Shown: one piece after another, positions 1 through 9,163 of the stretch
How positions within the stretch are numbered: the stretch's first letter is position 1
How the letters are laid out: the number at the start of each line of letters is the position of its first letter
Source: Nitrososphaera sp.
GTDB lineage: Archaea; Thermoproteota; Nitrososphaeria; Nitrososphaerales; Nitrososphaeraceae
DNA: 64,000 bases
Direction: 5' to 3'
Assembly: GCA_029263715.1 (NCBI GenBank)
Contig: JAJUFP010000004.1
Span: 153,710-217,709, forward strand
Translations under genes and position numbers: made by a program
Notes under the pieces: generated by a model
Databases searched by the model: none
Told to the model about the DNA's origin: nothing
What the model saw: only the letters and a program-made list of their open reading frames with translations

Positions 1-1
1 G

Positions 2-1078
2 CGGCCGATAATAATGGCAGGCGGCGGCGTGATACTTTCAGGCGCCTTCCCGGAGCTTCAGGCGCTGGCAGAGTTGATGATGATTCCGGTGGTCACCACC
101 TTCAAGGGCAAGGGAGCGTTCCCGGAGAACCACCCTCTTGCCATGGGCCCCATAGGCATGCATGGCCATGCAGAGGCAAACAAGATAATCCTGGAAGCCG
201 ACTGCATACTGGCCGTCGGAGCCCGTTTTTCAGACAGGTCGGTGGGCAGGTTTGACGAATTTGGAAAGGGCATGAGCATCATCCACATGGACATTGACCC
301 GGCCGAGATAGGCAAGAACAAATCAGTGGACGTGGCCATTGTTGGGGACGTCAAGTCGTCGCTAAGAACCCTTGTCAAGTGGCTTTCAAAGAAGATAACC
401 AAGCGCGATGCAGAAGATCCGTGGCTTCGCAGAAGAAAGGAGCTCATACAGTACTACCAGGAGACCATAAAGGACTACCCCCGCGAGATCACGGCAAAAA
501 AGTCCATAAAGAAATTGCGGGAGCTGCTTCCGGCCAACGCCATCGCCACCACAGAAGTGGGGCAGTGCCAGATGTGGGCGTCTTTGCACTTCGACGTGAT
601 AACCCCGGGCACGTTCTTCAGCTCCACAGGGCTTGGAACCATGGGGTTTGGATTCCCCGCTTCCATCGGCGCCAAGGCCGCAAGGCCGCAGGTGCCGGTT
701 GTTGATATCGCAGGAGACGGCTCGTTTAACATGACAGAAAATTCGCTGGCAGTATCGGTGCTTGAAAAGTTGCCGGTGATCGTGTTTCTCATGAACAATT
801 ACATGCTGGGTATGGTTGCACAATGGCAGCGCACCTTCTACAACCGCAGGTACAGTGGCGTCCATCAGCACAGATGCCCAGATTACGTCAAGATAGCCGA
901 GGCGTATGGAGCACAGGGCATAAGAGCCCAGTCCATGGCGGAGCTGGAAAACGCGATCAAGACCGCCCTCAAGAGCGACGTGGCCACAGTGATAGACATA
1001 CCCATAGACCCAGATGAGGACGTGTACCCGTTTGTAGCTCCGGGAAGCAGCCTCAAGGACATGATAACAGGAGCGTAG
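2..1078 (+). CDS. ilvB: Acetolactate synthase large subunit, 5'-truncated by window edge
   Basis: C-terminal two thirds of the thiamine-diphosphate enzyme that condenses pyruvate (or pyruvate plus 2-oxobutyrate) to acetohydroxy acids for valine, leucine and isoleucine. The frame is open to the first bases of the window, so the ATG at 14 is internal and the start lies outside. The central domain is followed by the ThDP-binding region GDGSFNMTENSLAV...MNN, the classic GDG-NN motif. The small subunit follows after 4 nt and leuA/leuB come next, which fixes the biosynthetic rather than the catabolic role. The C-terminus ends normally. Identification is certain at family level. Confidence 0.95.
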   Translation, partial: RPIIMAGGGVILSGAFPELQALAELMMIPVVTTFKGKGAFPENHPLAMGPIGMHGHAEANKIILEADCILAVGARFSDRSVGRFDEFGKGMSIIHMDIDPAEIGKNKSVDVAIVGDVKSSLRTLVKWLSKKITKRDAEDPWLRRRKELIQYYQETIKDYPREITAKKSIKKLRELLPANAIATTEVGQCQMWASLHFDVITPGTFFSSTGLGTMGFGFPASIGAKAARPQVPVVDIAGDGSFNMTENSLAVSVLEKLPVIVFLMNNYMLGMVAQWQRTFYNRRYSGVHQHRCPDYVKIAEAYGAQGIRAQSMAELENAIKTALKSDVATVIDIPIDPDEDVYPFVAPGSSLKDMITGA

Positions 1079-1082
1079 CAGA

Positions 1083-1583
1083 ATGTCCCAGAATGGATCT
1101 TGGTACATTGTCTCAGCGCTGGTAGAGAACAAGCCCGGCGTGCTTTTCAGGATCACGAACCTGTTCAGGGCGCGCAATTTCAACATCGACTCAATAACCG
1201 TGGGAATAACCGAGCAGCCGGATCTTTCACGCATGACCATAACCACCAAAAGCGATGAAAAGACCCTGGACCAGCTGGTCAAGCAGCTAAGAAAGCTGAT
1301 AGACGTAGTCGAGGTAAAGGTCCTAGACACTGACAAGTCTGTATTCCGTGAGCTTGCACTGATCAAGATGAAGGCAGTCGACCCCACCACCAGAAGCGAG
1401 ATAATGAATTACGCCAGCGTTTTCAGGGGCAACATCATAGACATAGGCAAGGAGACCATGACCGTCGAGATCACAGGAACTCCAGACAAGATAGATGCAT
1501 TTAAGAGTCTTGTCGAACAATATGGTATCACGCAATTGGCCAGGACAGGAGTCTCGGCTTTGCCAAGGGGAGCAGAACTATGA
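1083..1583 (+). CDS. ilvN: Acetolactate synthase small (regulatory) subunit
   Basis: Regulatory subunit that binds and activates the large subunit and carries valine feedback control. The 166 residues have the usual length. The N-terminal ACT domain begins YIVSALVENKPGVLFRI, followed by the C-terminal small-subunit domain (about residues 85-160). It starts 4 nt after the ilvB stop and its stop overlaps the leuA start as ATGA, so the genes are translationally coupled in one operon. Confidence 0.95.
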   Translation: MSQNGSWYIVSALVENKPGVLFRITNLFRARNFNIDSITVGITEQPDLSRMTITTKSDEKTLDQLVKQLRKLIDVVEVKVLDTDKSVFRELALIKMKAVDPTTRSEIMNYASVFRGNIIDIGKETMTVEITGTPDKIDAFKSLVEQYGITQLARTGVSALPRGAEL

Positions 1584-3088
1584 GCTCAGAAAAGGTAAGA
1601 ATCTTTGACACGACTTTAAGGGACGGGGAGCAGACGCCCGGCGTGACGGTAACGCCGGAACAAAAGCTGCAGATAGCCATCAAGCTTGACGAGCTTGGGG
1701 TAGACGCCATCGAGGCAGGGTTCCCCATAGTCTCGCACGGCGAGATGAAGGCCATCTCAGACATTGTCAAGCAGGGCCTGAAGGCAGAGATCTGCGGCCT
1801 TGCCAGAGCCACTGAAAACGATATCGACGCGGCCATCAAGTGCGGCCTGAATTACGTTCACACGTTCATTGCAACATCTGACATCCATTTGCAGTATAAG
1901 CTAAAGATGACCCGCGAGCAGGTGCTTGACCGGGCCGTCAAAGCCGTGGAATACGCCAAAAAGCACGGCCTCAGAGTAGAGTTCTCTGCAGAAGACGCCA
2001 CCAGGTCTGAAAGACCGTTTCTGTTGCAGATGTTCAAGGCAGTGACCGATGCCGGGGCCGACAGAATCGACATACCGGACACGGTGGGCTATGCCACTCC
2101 GCAGTACATCACCGAGCTGGTCAAGGACGTTAAAAACGCAACGCGGCTTCCAATCAGTATGCACTGCCATGATGATTTCGGCCTTGCTGTGGCCAACTCC
2201 ATTGCCGGCATCAACGCCGGTGCATCCTGTGCCCATGTCACCATAAACGGCCTTGGCGAGCGGGCCGGCAACGCGTCTTTGGAGGAGTTTGTCATGGCCC
2301 TTCAGTGCCTGTACAACAAGAGCCACAACATCAAGACCACGTCTTTGTATGAAGTATCCAGATTTGTTTCAAACACCATGGGAATTATCGTGCAGCCAAA
2401 CAAGGCGATAATCGGCGAAAACGCCTTCGGTCACGAATCCGGAATACACACGCATGGCATACTCAACAACCCCCTTACCTATGAACCCATAAGCCCGGAA
2501 CTTGTCGGCCGCAAAAGATGGCTGCAGGCAGGCAAGCATGCCGGAGCGCACGGCATCAAGGCAATGCTAGAGGAGTTTGGGATAAGCCCGACAGATGACC
2601 AGTTGCACGTCATAGTCGAGAAGCAGAAGAACATGGCAGACAAGGGCAAGTCTATAACAACTGCAGAATTGCTGGCCGTCGCCGGTGAGGTCATGCACAA
2701 CAGCCAGTTTGAAGAACGGTTCAAGCTGTATGACTTTCACATAGTAACAGGAATGAACATCATACCCACGGCGGTAGTCAGGCTAAACGCTGAAGGAAAG
2801 GACCTCATCGCTTCTGAAATAGGCGTGGGCCCGGTAGATGCAGCGTTAAAGGCCATACAAAAGATAGCAGGGGAGGTGGCCAGCATCAAGATCCGCGAAT
2901 ACAAGCTGGATTCGATAACCGGCGGCTCTGACGCCATGGCAGAGGTATCGGTCAAAGTCGAGGACAAGAACGGCAACATTGTTTCTGCAAGGAAGGCAAA
3001 CGAGGACATTGTCGTTGCGTCCGTCGAGGCCATGATGGACGCCATCAACAAGGTTCTGCTCAAAAAAGTGCTTTACTCAAAAAGCTAG
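1580..3088 (+). CDS. leuA: 2-Isopropylmalate synthase (or close relative citramalate synthase)
   Basis: Claisen-type condensing enzyme joining acetyl-CoA to 2-oxoisovalerate, the first step of leucine synthesis. The HMGL-like TIM barrel shows FDTTLRDGEQTPGV near the N-terminus (catalytic Arg and metal-binding Asp), HCHDDFGLAVANS in the middle and HESGIHTHGIL towards the barrel end. A C-terminal LeuA-type allosteric domain follows (about 385-500, with GVGPVDAALKAI). The length of 502 residues fits LeuA. Citramalate synthase (CimA) has the same architecture and cannot be excluded. The start overlaps the ilvN stop and leuB follows. Confidence 0.88.
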   Translation: MSSEKVRIFDTTLRDGEQTPGVTVTPEQKLQIAIKLDELGVDAIEAGFPIVSHGEMKAISDIVKQGLKAEICGLARATENDIDAAIKCGLNYVHTFIATSDIHLQYKLKMTREQVLDRAVKAVEYAKKHGLRVEFSAEDATRSERPFLLQMFKAVTDAGADRIDIPDTVGYATPQYITELVKDVKNATRLPISMHCHDDFGLAVANSIAGINAGASCAHVTINGLGERAGNASLEEFVMALQCLYNKSHNIKTTSLYEVSRFVSNTMGIIVQPNKAIIGENAFGHESGIHTHGILNNPLTYEPISPELVGRKRWLQAGKHAGAHGIKAMLEEFGISPTDDQLHVIVEKQKNMADKGKSITTAELLAVAGEVMHNSQFEERFKLYDFHIVTGMNIIPTAVVRLNAEGKDLIASEIGVGPVDAALKAIQKIAGEVASIKIREYKLDSITGGSDAMAEVSVKVEDKNGNIVSARKANEDIVVASVEAMMDAINKVLLKKVLYSKS

Positions 3089-3106
3089 AGACCCGCCGTG
3101 ATCTGA

Positions 3107-4132
3107 TTGGCAAGATACAATCTTTCGCTGATAACAGGAGACGGCATAGGCCCGGAGCTTACCGCCTCGGCAAAGAAGATCCTTGAGGCCATAAGCGATA
3201 ACTCGTCAACCAAGTTTTCCATAACTGAAGTGGAGGCCGGGGACGCAGCGCTGGCAAAGCACGGAAAAGCCCTTCCAGACTTGACGGTGGACATCATCAA
3301 AAAATCAGACGCCTGCCTGAAGGGCCCGGTGGGCGAAAGTGCTGCCGATGTGATAATAGTTCTCCGGCGCATGTTTGACCTGTACGCAAACGTTAGGCCT
3401 GCCAAGTCTTACCCCAACATACCGGCGCTCTCAGACAAAGTCGACATGGTGACGGTCCGGGAAAATACAGAGGACCTGTACCTTGGCCTGGAGTTCAATG
3501 TCGACCCAAACACGGTCGTGGGCCTGAGGGTAACTTCAGAAAGAGCCTCGCGCAGAATAGCAGAATACGCCTTCAAGACGGCCGCAATCAGGGATGGCAA
3601 GCGCAAGGTCGTGGCAGTGCACAAGGCCAACGTCATGCGCAAGGGCGACGGCCTGTTTGCCGCAACGTGCAGAGACGTGGCAAAGAAATATCCGGAAATA
3701 CAGTACAGCGAGATGTACGTCGATGCAGCATCCATGAACCTTATCCGCAACCCGGAGGATTTTGATGTCATAGTAACTACCAACCTGTTTGGAGACATAC
3801 TCTCAGACGAGGCCGCGCAGGTAGTCGGCGGCCTTGGCATGGGGCCGGCGGCCAACATTGGCGAGAGCTTTGCACTATTTGAGCCTGTTCACGGGGCGGC
3901 CTTTGATATTGCAGGAAAGAATGTTGCCAACCCGTCATCCATACTGCTGTCATCCAAGATGATGCTGGAATGGATTGCAGACAAGTACAGCGACAAAAAG
4001 GCTTCCGAGGAAGGCAAGCGTATAGAGGATGCCATAGTAAGATTGCTGGGTCAGAACAAGAAAACAAAGGATATCGGCGGCAGTCTGACCACCACGGAAT
4101 TCACCGATCTTGTGGCAAGAGCCATGTACTAA
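3107..4132 (+). CDS. leuB: 3-Isopropylmalate dehydrogenase family enzyme
   Basis: Metal- and NAD-dependent beta-decarboxylating dehydrogenase, oxidising 3-isopropylmalate in leucine synthesis. It opens with SLITGDGIGPE, has the substrate-binding Arg series around LRRMFDLYANVRP and VRENTEDLY, and the metal-binding DILSDEAAQVVGGLG segment. It is 341 residues long with a TTG start 18 nt after leuA. Homoisocitrate and isocitrate dehydrogenases share the fold, so the leucine assignment rests partly on the operon. Its stop overlaps the stop of the convergent gene downstream by four bases (CTAA). Confidence 0.88.
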   Translation: MARYNLSLITGDGIGPELTASAKKILEAISDNSSTKFSITEVEAGDAALAKHGKALPDLTVDIIKKSDACLKGPVGESAADVIIVLRRMFDLYANVRPAKSYPNIPALSDKVDMVTVRENTEDLYLGLEFNVDPNTVVGLRVTSERASRRIAEYAFKTAAIRDGKRKVVAVHKANVMRKGDGLFAATCRDVAKKYPEIQYSEMYVDAASMNLIRNPEDFDVIVTTNLFGDILSDEAAQVVGGLGMGPAANIGESFALFEPVHGAAFDIAGKNVANPSSILLSSKMMLEWIADKYSDKKASEEGKRIEDAIVRLLGQNKKTKDIGGSLTTTEFTDLVARAMY

Positions 4133-4503
4133 TCTGCTCTAGGCGCGCGCCTCTGCCATGCAAAAAGCATGAACATGAAGGGGATCGTCATGATGGCCGT
4201 GGCAATGATGACTGGCTGAAAGACCGTCAAGTCCGGGTTGTATCCAAAGGCGTGCATGAAGGGGATTGGGAACACCATAAATATCCAGAAGGCGGAGATT
4301 ATTCCCAGAATCCATACGTTTCTCCTGATCACGGCTGCAAAGCTGATCTTGTTTACATTGTTTCGATGGCACTGAATGCACTTGACAGTCATCGTGCTTC
4401 CTGTCACGTCTGGAGGTGTTATGCATGAGGTGCAGATCTTGTTCTGGCAGAAATAACATTTCTTTTCTGCAAACCTGGATCCGCACACGGAGCAGCTGGC
4501 CAT
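4129..4503 (-). CDS. Small membrane protein with N-terminal zinc ribbons
   Basis: About 124 residues. The N-terminal third holds four CxxC-type pairs (CSVCGSRF, CYFCQNKICTSC, CIQCH), suggesting two zinc-binding knuckles. Two hydrophobic helices follow (NVWILGIISAFWIFMVFPI and VFQPVIIATAIMTIPFMFML) and a short basic tail. I do not recognise a named family. The ATG at 4503 is preferred over the TTG three bases earlier because an AATAAATAATA box lies about 25 nt upstream, as expected for a leaderless transcript. It converges on leuB with shared stop bases. Function unknown; a membrane-anchored zinc protein is as far as the sequence goes. Confidence 0.75.
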   Translation of the reverse strand: MASCSVCGSRFAEKKCYFCQNKICTSCITPPDVTGSTMTVKCIQCHRNNVNKISFAAVIRRNVWILGIISAFWIFMVFPIPFMHAFGYNPDLTVFQPVIIATAIMTIPFMFMLFAWQRRAPRAD

Positions 4504-4719
4504 CAATCAGAGTTATCCAACAGTATTATTTATTCAACACTGATGAAATCGTGCACACTTTGCATGCGGTTTGTATGCACACAAAGCAAAATGCAGATTT
4601 AGAGAATTCCCGAGAAATAATTTTTCAAAGCAAGACTTAAATTTCCTCTTCAAAACAGATGGTGAGGGTCAAAAATTCCGACACTTCAACAGACCTATAC
4701 CGGCTATGCAGCCAAGCTG

Positions 4720-5892
4720 ATGCTGGAAGACGGTACTATTTTTGAAGGCACTGGCTTTGGCTATCCAACCGAAATTGCCGGCGAGGTTGTTTTCAACACA
4801 GGGATGGTCGGGTATACCGAGACTCTGACAGATCCGTCGTACCGCGGTCAGATTCTTTGCATGACCTACCCGCTGATAGGCAACTACGGCGTTCCAAGCT
4901 TTGACATTAAAGACGAGTACGGCCTGCCCAAGTACTTTGAGTCAGACAAGATCCAAGTCAAGGCTCTTTTGATACATGACCTTTCAGACGTTGCAAGCCA
5001 TTGGACCTGTACAAAGACTCTGGACCAGTGGCTGTACGAGGAAAAGATACCCGGCGTCTATGGAATTGACACGCGTGAGCTGACAAAGAAACTGCGCGTG
5101 CACGGCGTGATGATGGGAGTCGTTTCAGTCTCAGACAAAGGCCCGGTGGACAATGCAAGGCTCAAAAAGCTGGTTGCAGGCGCCAAATACGAGGGTCTTA
5201 ACTTCATGCCTGAGGTTTCAACTTCTGAAGTCAGGGAGTACGGCGACAAGGACAAGGATTGTGTCGTCCTTTTGGATACTGGCACCAAGTACAGCATCAT
5301 CCGAAACATCATGCGCACCGGCTACAGGGCAGTCCGTATGCCGTGGGATGCGTCGTATGACCAGATAATGTCGTACAAGCCCAAAGGTGTTGTGGTAAGC
5401 AATGGACCAGGGGATCCAAAGGTCTGCACCAGCACCATCAAGACGGCATCAAAACTCATCAAGACATCAACGCCAACGCTGGGCATATGCCTTGGAAACC
5501 AGATACTTGCGCTGGCCGGCGGGGCAGACACTTACAAATTAAAGTTCGGCCACAGGGGTCAGAACAAGCCCTGTGTTGATTTGCGTGACAACCAAGCGTA
5601 TGTTACAAGCCAGAATCACGGTTACGGAATCGATCCAAAAAGCCTTGAAGGGACCGGCTTTAAGGTCTGGTTCTCAAACGCCGACGACGATACTGTGGAG
5701 GGAATCGAGCATTCCACAAAGCCGGTGATAGCGGTGCAATTCCATCCTGAAGCATCGCCTGGTCCCTACGACTGCATGTTTGTGTTTGACAGATTCAAGC
5801 AGATAATAGATTCAGGCCGCATAACAGACGGCGTAAAAGAGGCCGCCAAAAAGAAATCAAAAGGGGGGAGGAAGAGAGTCGCCAAAAGATGA
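4720..5892 (+). CDS. carA: Carbamoyl-phosphate synthase small subunit (glutaminase)
   Basis: Hydrolyses glutamine and feeds ammonia to CarB for carbamoyl phosphate (pyrimidines, arginine). The N-terminal CPSase domain includes GMVGYTETLTDPSYRGQ. The C-terminal class I amidotransferase has the nucleophile motif LGICLGNQ and the His/Glu pair in AVQFHPEASPGP. The ATG at 4720 cuts off a conserved first strand: the frame continues upstream as IPTLQQTYTGYAAKL with no ATG, GTG or TTG before the stop at 4663. Either translation starts at ATT 4675, or a one-base indel in the A5 run at 4671-4675 breaks a start at ATG 4659. The C-terminus ends in a Lys-rich tail just before carB. Confidence 0.93.
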   Translation: MLEDGTIFEGTGFGYPTEIAGEVVFNTGMVGYTETLTDPSYRGQILCMTYPLIGNYGVPSFDIKDEYGLPKYFESDKIQVKALLIHDLSDVASHWTCTKTLDQWLYEEKIPGVYGIDTRELTKKLRVHGVMMGVVSVSDKGPVDNARLKKLVAGAKYEGLNFMPEVSTSEVREYGDKDKDCVVLLDTGTKYSIIRNIMRTGYRAVRMPWDASYDQIMSYKPKGVVVSNGPGDPKVCTSTIKTASKLIKTSTPTLGICLGNQILALAGGADTYKLKFGHRGQNKPCVDLRDNQAYVTSQNHGYGIDPKSLEGTGFKVWFSNADDDTVEGIEHSTKPVIAVQFHPEASPGPYDCMFVFDRFKQIIDSGRITDGVKEAAKKKSKGGRKRVAKR

Positions 5893-5896
5893 GACC

Positions 5897-8800
5897 ATAA
5901 AGAAGGTTCTTGTTCTCGGAAGCGGGGCAATCAAGATCGGAGAAGCAGGCGAAAGCCAGTAGCCTTGTGGGCCTGGCCGCAAATTTGACTACTCCGGTTC
6001 TCAATGCCTCAAGGCGCTGGCCGAGGAAGGAATCAAGAGTGTCCTGATAAACCCCAACATAGCCACGATACAGACAGACACACGGTTTGCCGACAAGGTG
6101 TATCCGGTCCCCATAAACACCGACTACGTGGAGAAGGTGATCCAAGAAGAAAAGCCGGACTCTATAATGCTGGGCTTTGGCGGGCAGACGGCCCTAAACT
6201 GCGGAGTGGCCCTGCACGAGCGGGGCATACTGCAAAAGTACGGAATCAGGGTTCTTGGAACCCAGATAAACGGCATAGAGATCACAGAGGACAGGCAGCT
6301 GTTCAAGGATGCCATGGCTAAGAGCAACGTTCCGGTTCTCCAGAGCCATGCCGTAAATTCCATCGAGGAGGCCAAAAAGGCAGCAAACGAGATAGGATAC
6401 CCGGTCATCATACGGGTGGCATACACCCTTGGCGGGCGCGGCGGCGGAGTTGCATACAACGAACTGGACCTTGAAGAAATTGTGCAGCGCGGCCTCAACC
6501 TGAGCATGGTGCACCAGGTCCTCATTGAAAAGTACGTAGGCCACTGGAAGCAGATAGAGTACGAGGTCATGCGGGACTATAGCGGCAACAGCATCATCGT
6601 CTGCAACATGGAAAACGTGCTTTCCATGCGCGTGCACACCGGCGACAACATCGTCATCGCGCCGTCGCAGACCCTGAACAACTTTGAATACCACATGCTC
6701 CGGTCCGCTGCAATACGCGCCGTAAGCCACTGCGGTATAGTGGGTGAATGCAACATCCAGTTTGCCCTGGACCCCACGTCGGAGCAGTACACGGCCATAG
6801 AGATAAACGCAAGGCTTTCCAGATCCTCGGCCCTTGCCAGCAAGGCCACCGGCTACCCGCTGGCGTACATGGCTGCCAAGATCGCTCTTGGGTACACCTT
6901 GCCAGAACTTCTCAACAAAATAACCAAGGTAACGACGGCCTGCTTTGAGCCGTCCCTTGACTACGTGGTCCTCAAGATGCCGAGGTGGGACTTTAGCAAG
7001 TTTGAGCTGGTAAAGCGCAAGCTTGGAAGCGCGATGAAGTCCGTCGGCGAGGTGATGGCCATCGGCAGGAACTTTGAGGAGGTGCTGCAGAAGGCCATAC
7101 GGATGTCGTCTATAGGCAAGGACGGCCTCGTGGCCAATGGAAACAGTCACCAAGAAACAGACATCGAACGGATTGAACAGGCGCTGCTGCAGCCAAACGA
7201 CGAGATAATCTTTGCCGTGGTGCAGGCCATGAAGGCCGGCATGAGCATTGAGCGCATCTACCAGCTCTCGGCCATCGATCCGTGGTTCCTGACAAAGATA
7301 AAGAACATCGTGGAGATGGAAGAGCAGCTCATCAAGGCCGGCAACTTTGACCCAGAGGTTGTCAGGAAGGCCAAAAAGATCGGTTTTTCAGACCGGCAGA
7401 TAGCCCGCTGCTTCAACTCGGACGAGATGCAGGTAAGAAGCCTGCGGGAGAAAGCAGGGATAAGGCCAGTTGTCAAACAGATAGACACCCTGGCTGCTGA
7501 ATGGCCAGCCAAGACCAACTACCTGTACCTGACGTACGGCGGCATTGCCGACGACGTAGTGGTCAAGGACGTCAAAAACAAGAGCAGGATGATAGTGCTT
7601 GGCGCCGGGCCGTACAGGATTGGAAGCAGCGTCGAGTTTGACTGGGGCACCGTCAACATGGTCTGGGGCCTCAAGGAAAACGGCGTCAAAGAGATATCGG
7701 TCATCAACTGCAACCCGGAGACCGTTTCAACCGACTACGACATCTGCGACCGGCTTTACTTTGAAGAGCTTACACTTGAGCGCGTCCTGGACATCTGCGA
7801 CAAGGAGCATCCCACAGGCATCGTTACCTGTGTCGGCGGCCAGACAGCTAACAACCTGACCCCCAAGCTGGCCAAGAACGGTATAAAGATAATCGGGACC
7901 AGCAGCGAGGATGTTGATAGGGCAGAGGACAGGGCCAAGTTCGGGCAGCTCTTGGACCAAGTGGGAATCAAGCAACCGGCCTGGAGCAAGTTTACCAGCC
8001 TTGCAGAGGCAAAGGGATTTGCAGAGTCTGTCGGCTATCCTGTCTTGGTAAGGCCATCATACGTTCTAAGTGGGGCGGCAATGAAGGTAGTCTGGGGCGA
8101 TCAGCAGCTGGAACGCTTCCTTACCGACGCCACCAACGTCAGCCCGGACCACCCGGTGGTCATCAGCAAGTTCCTGCAGGATGCTGCCGAAGTGGAGGTT
8201 GACGCAGTGGCCGACGGCAAGGACGTCGTTATCGGCGCGATAATAGAGCACATCGATAACGCCGGCATACATTCCGGTGATGCCATGATGTGCATACCAC
8301 CTTGGAGACTAGACAGAAACACCATAGACACCATAACCGATTATACAGTCAGAATAGGCCGGTCGCTCAACGTCAAGGGACCTTTTAACATACAGTACCT
8401 GGTCAAAGACGACCAGGTTTCGGTGATAGAGGCCAACGTCAGGGCATCACGTTCGATGCCGTTTGTGTCAAAGTTTGCTGGCCTTAACCTGATCAACCTA
8501 GCGGCAAAGGCCATGCTTGGACGGCCGCTTCCCGCCTCGGCCAAGGACCTCTGGCTCAAAGCCCCCGGCTTTGGAGTCAAGGTGCCGCAGTTCTCCTTCA
8601 TGCAGCTGGAGGGCTCTGACATCGTCTTGGGAGTAGAGATGCAGTCCACCGGCGAGGTGGCCTGCTTTGGCAGCAGCTTCTACGATGCCCTGTCCAAGGC
8701 GTACATGGCTGCGGGATACTCGCTTCCCCTGTCGGGCTCTGCACTGATAACCATCGGTGGCCAGAAGAATAAGGAGAAGCTGCTTCCGCTGATATCCATG

Positions 8801-9163
8801 ATAACTTCGATGAACTACAAGATCTTGGCCACAGAGCACACCGCCGAGTTCATGGAGAACAACAAGGTCAAGGATGTGCAGCTGGTGCACAAGATAAGCG
8901 AGCCAAACCGCAAGCCCAACATCGCAGACTTGCTGTACGAACGCAAGATCGATTTCATAATAAACATCCCGGCCACCTCGACCATTGAAAAGTACGTTGG
9001 GATGCTGTACGACGAGTACCAGATCCGAAGAAAGGCCGTCGAGATGGGAGTTCCAGTGCTGACGACGGCCGAGTCTGCCAGCTCCTTTATCAAGACGCTG
9101 CAGTGGCTCAGAAGCAACACCCCAAAGCTTGGGCCGCTTGGCAACTATGTCAAGCTTGACTAG
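5897..9163 (+). CDS. carB: Carbamoyl-phosphate synthase large subunit, interrupted near the 5' end
   Basis: Makes carbamoyl phosphate from bicarbonate, ammonia and two ATP. The two ATP-grasp halves are seen from GGRGGGVAYNELDLEE (first) to VRPSYVLSGAAMKVVW (second), with the oligomerisation domain between and an MGS-like allosteric domain at the end. After codon 19 the reading frame meets a 30-nt insertion (5954-5983) with an in-frame TAG, placed inside the invariant GEAGE/FDYSGSQ motif. Removing it restores the family sequence exactly. No ATG/GTG/TTG precedes KKVLVLGSGAIKIGEAGE in frame; ATA 5897 is the position expected for a start, or a base is missing after ATG 5889. The remaining frame of more than 1,000 codons is intact, which argues for a working gene. 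Confidence 0.9.
5954..5983 (+). other. 30-nt stop-containing insertion in carB, candidate BHB mini-intron
   Basis: The insertion would read SQ*PCGPGRK between GEAGE and FDYSG, two halves of a motif that is contiguous in CarB proteins. It folds on itself: GCCAG (5955-5959) pairs with CTGGC (5973-5977), and GCC (5962-5964) with GGC (5970-5972). Below that, GGCG/CGCA forms three of four pairs after a three-base AAA bulge. Cutting both three-base bulges between their second and third bases (AA|A and AA|T), as the archaeal tRNA splicing endonuclease does, removes exactly these 30 bases. The outer helix is poor, so only a relaxed BHB can be claimed. Pseudogenisation, read-through or assembly error are the alternatives. 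Confidence 0.5.

Noticed and set aside
386-1390. 334-aa minus-strand ORF antisense to ilvB/ilvN
   Set aside because: It mirrors the coding frames of two confirmed genes and has no domain; it is a shadow of codon bias.
6194-7153. 319-aa minus-strand ORF antisense to carB
   Set aside because: No start context or motif; the plus strand encodes the CarB ATP-grasp domain.
5897-9163. carB treated as a simple pseudogene
   Set aside because: More than 1,000 codons downstream are intact and the insertion is removable in frame at a BHB-like fold, so decay is not the best explanation; it remains a possibility.
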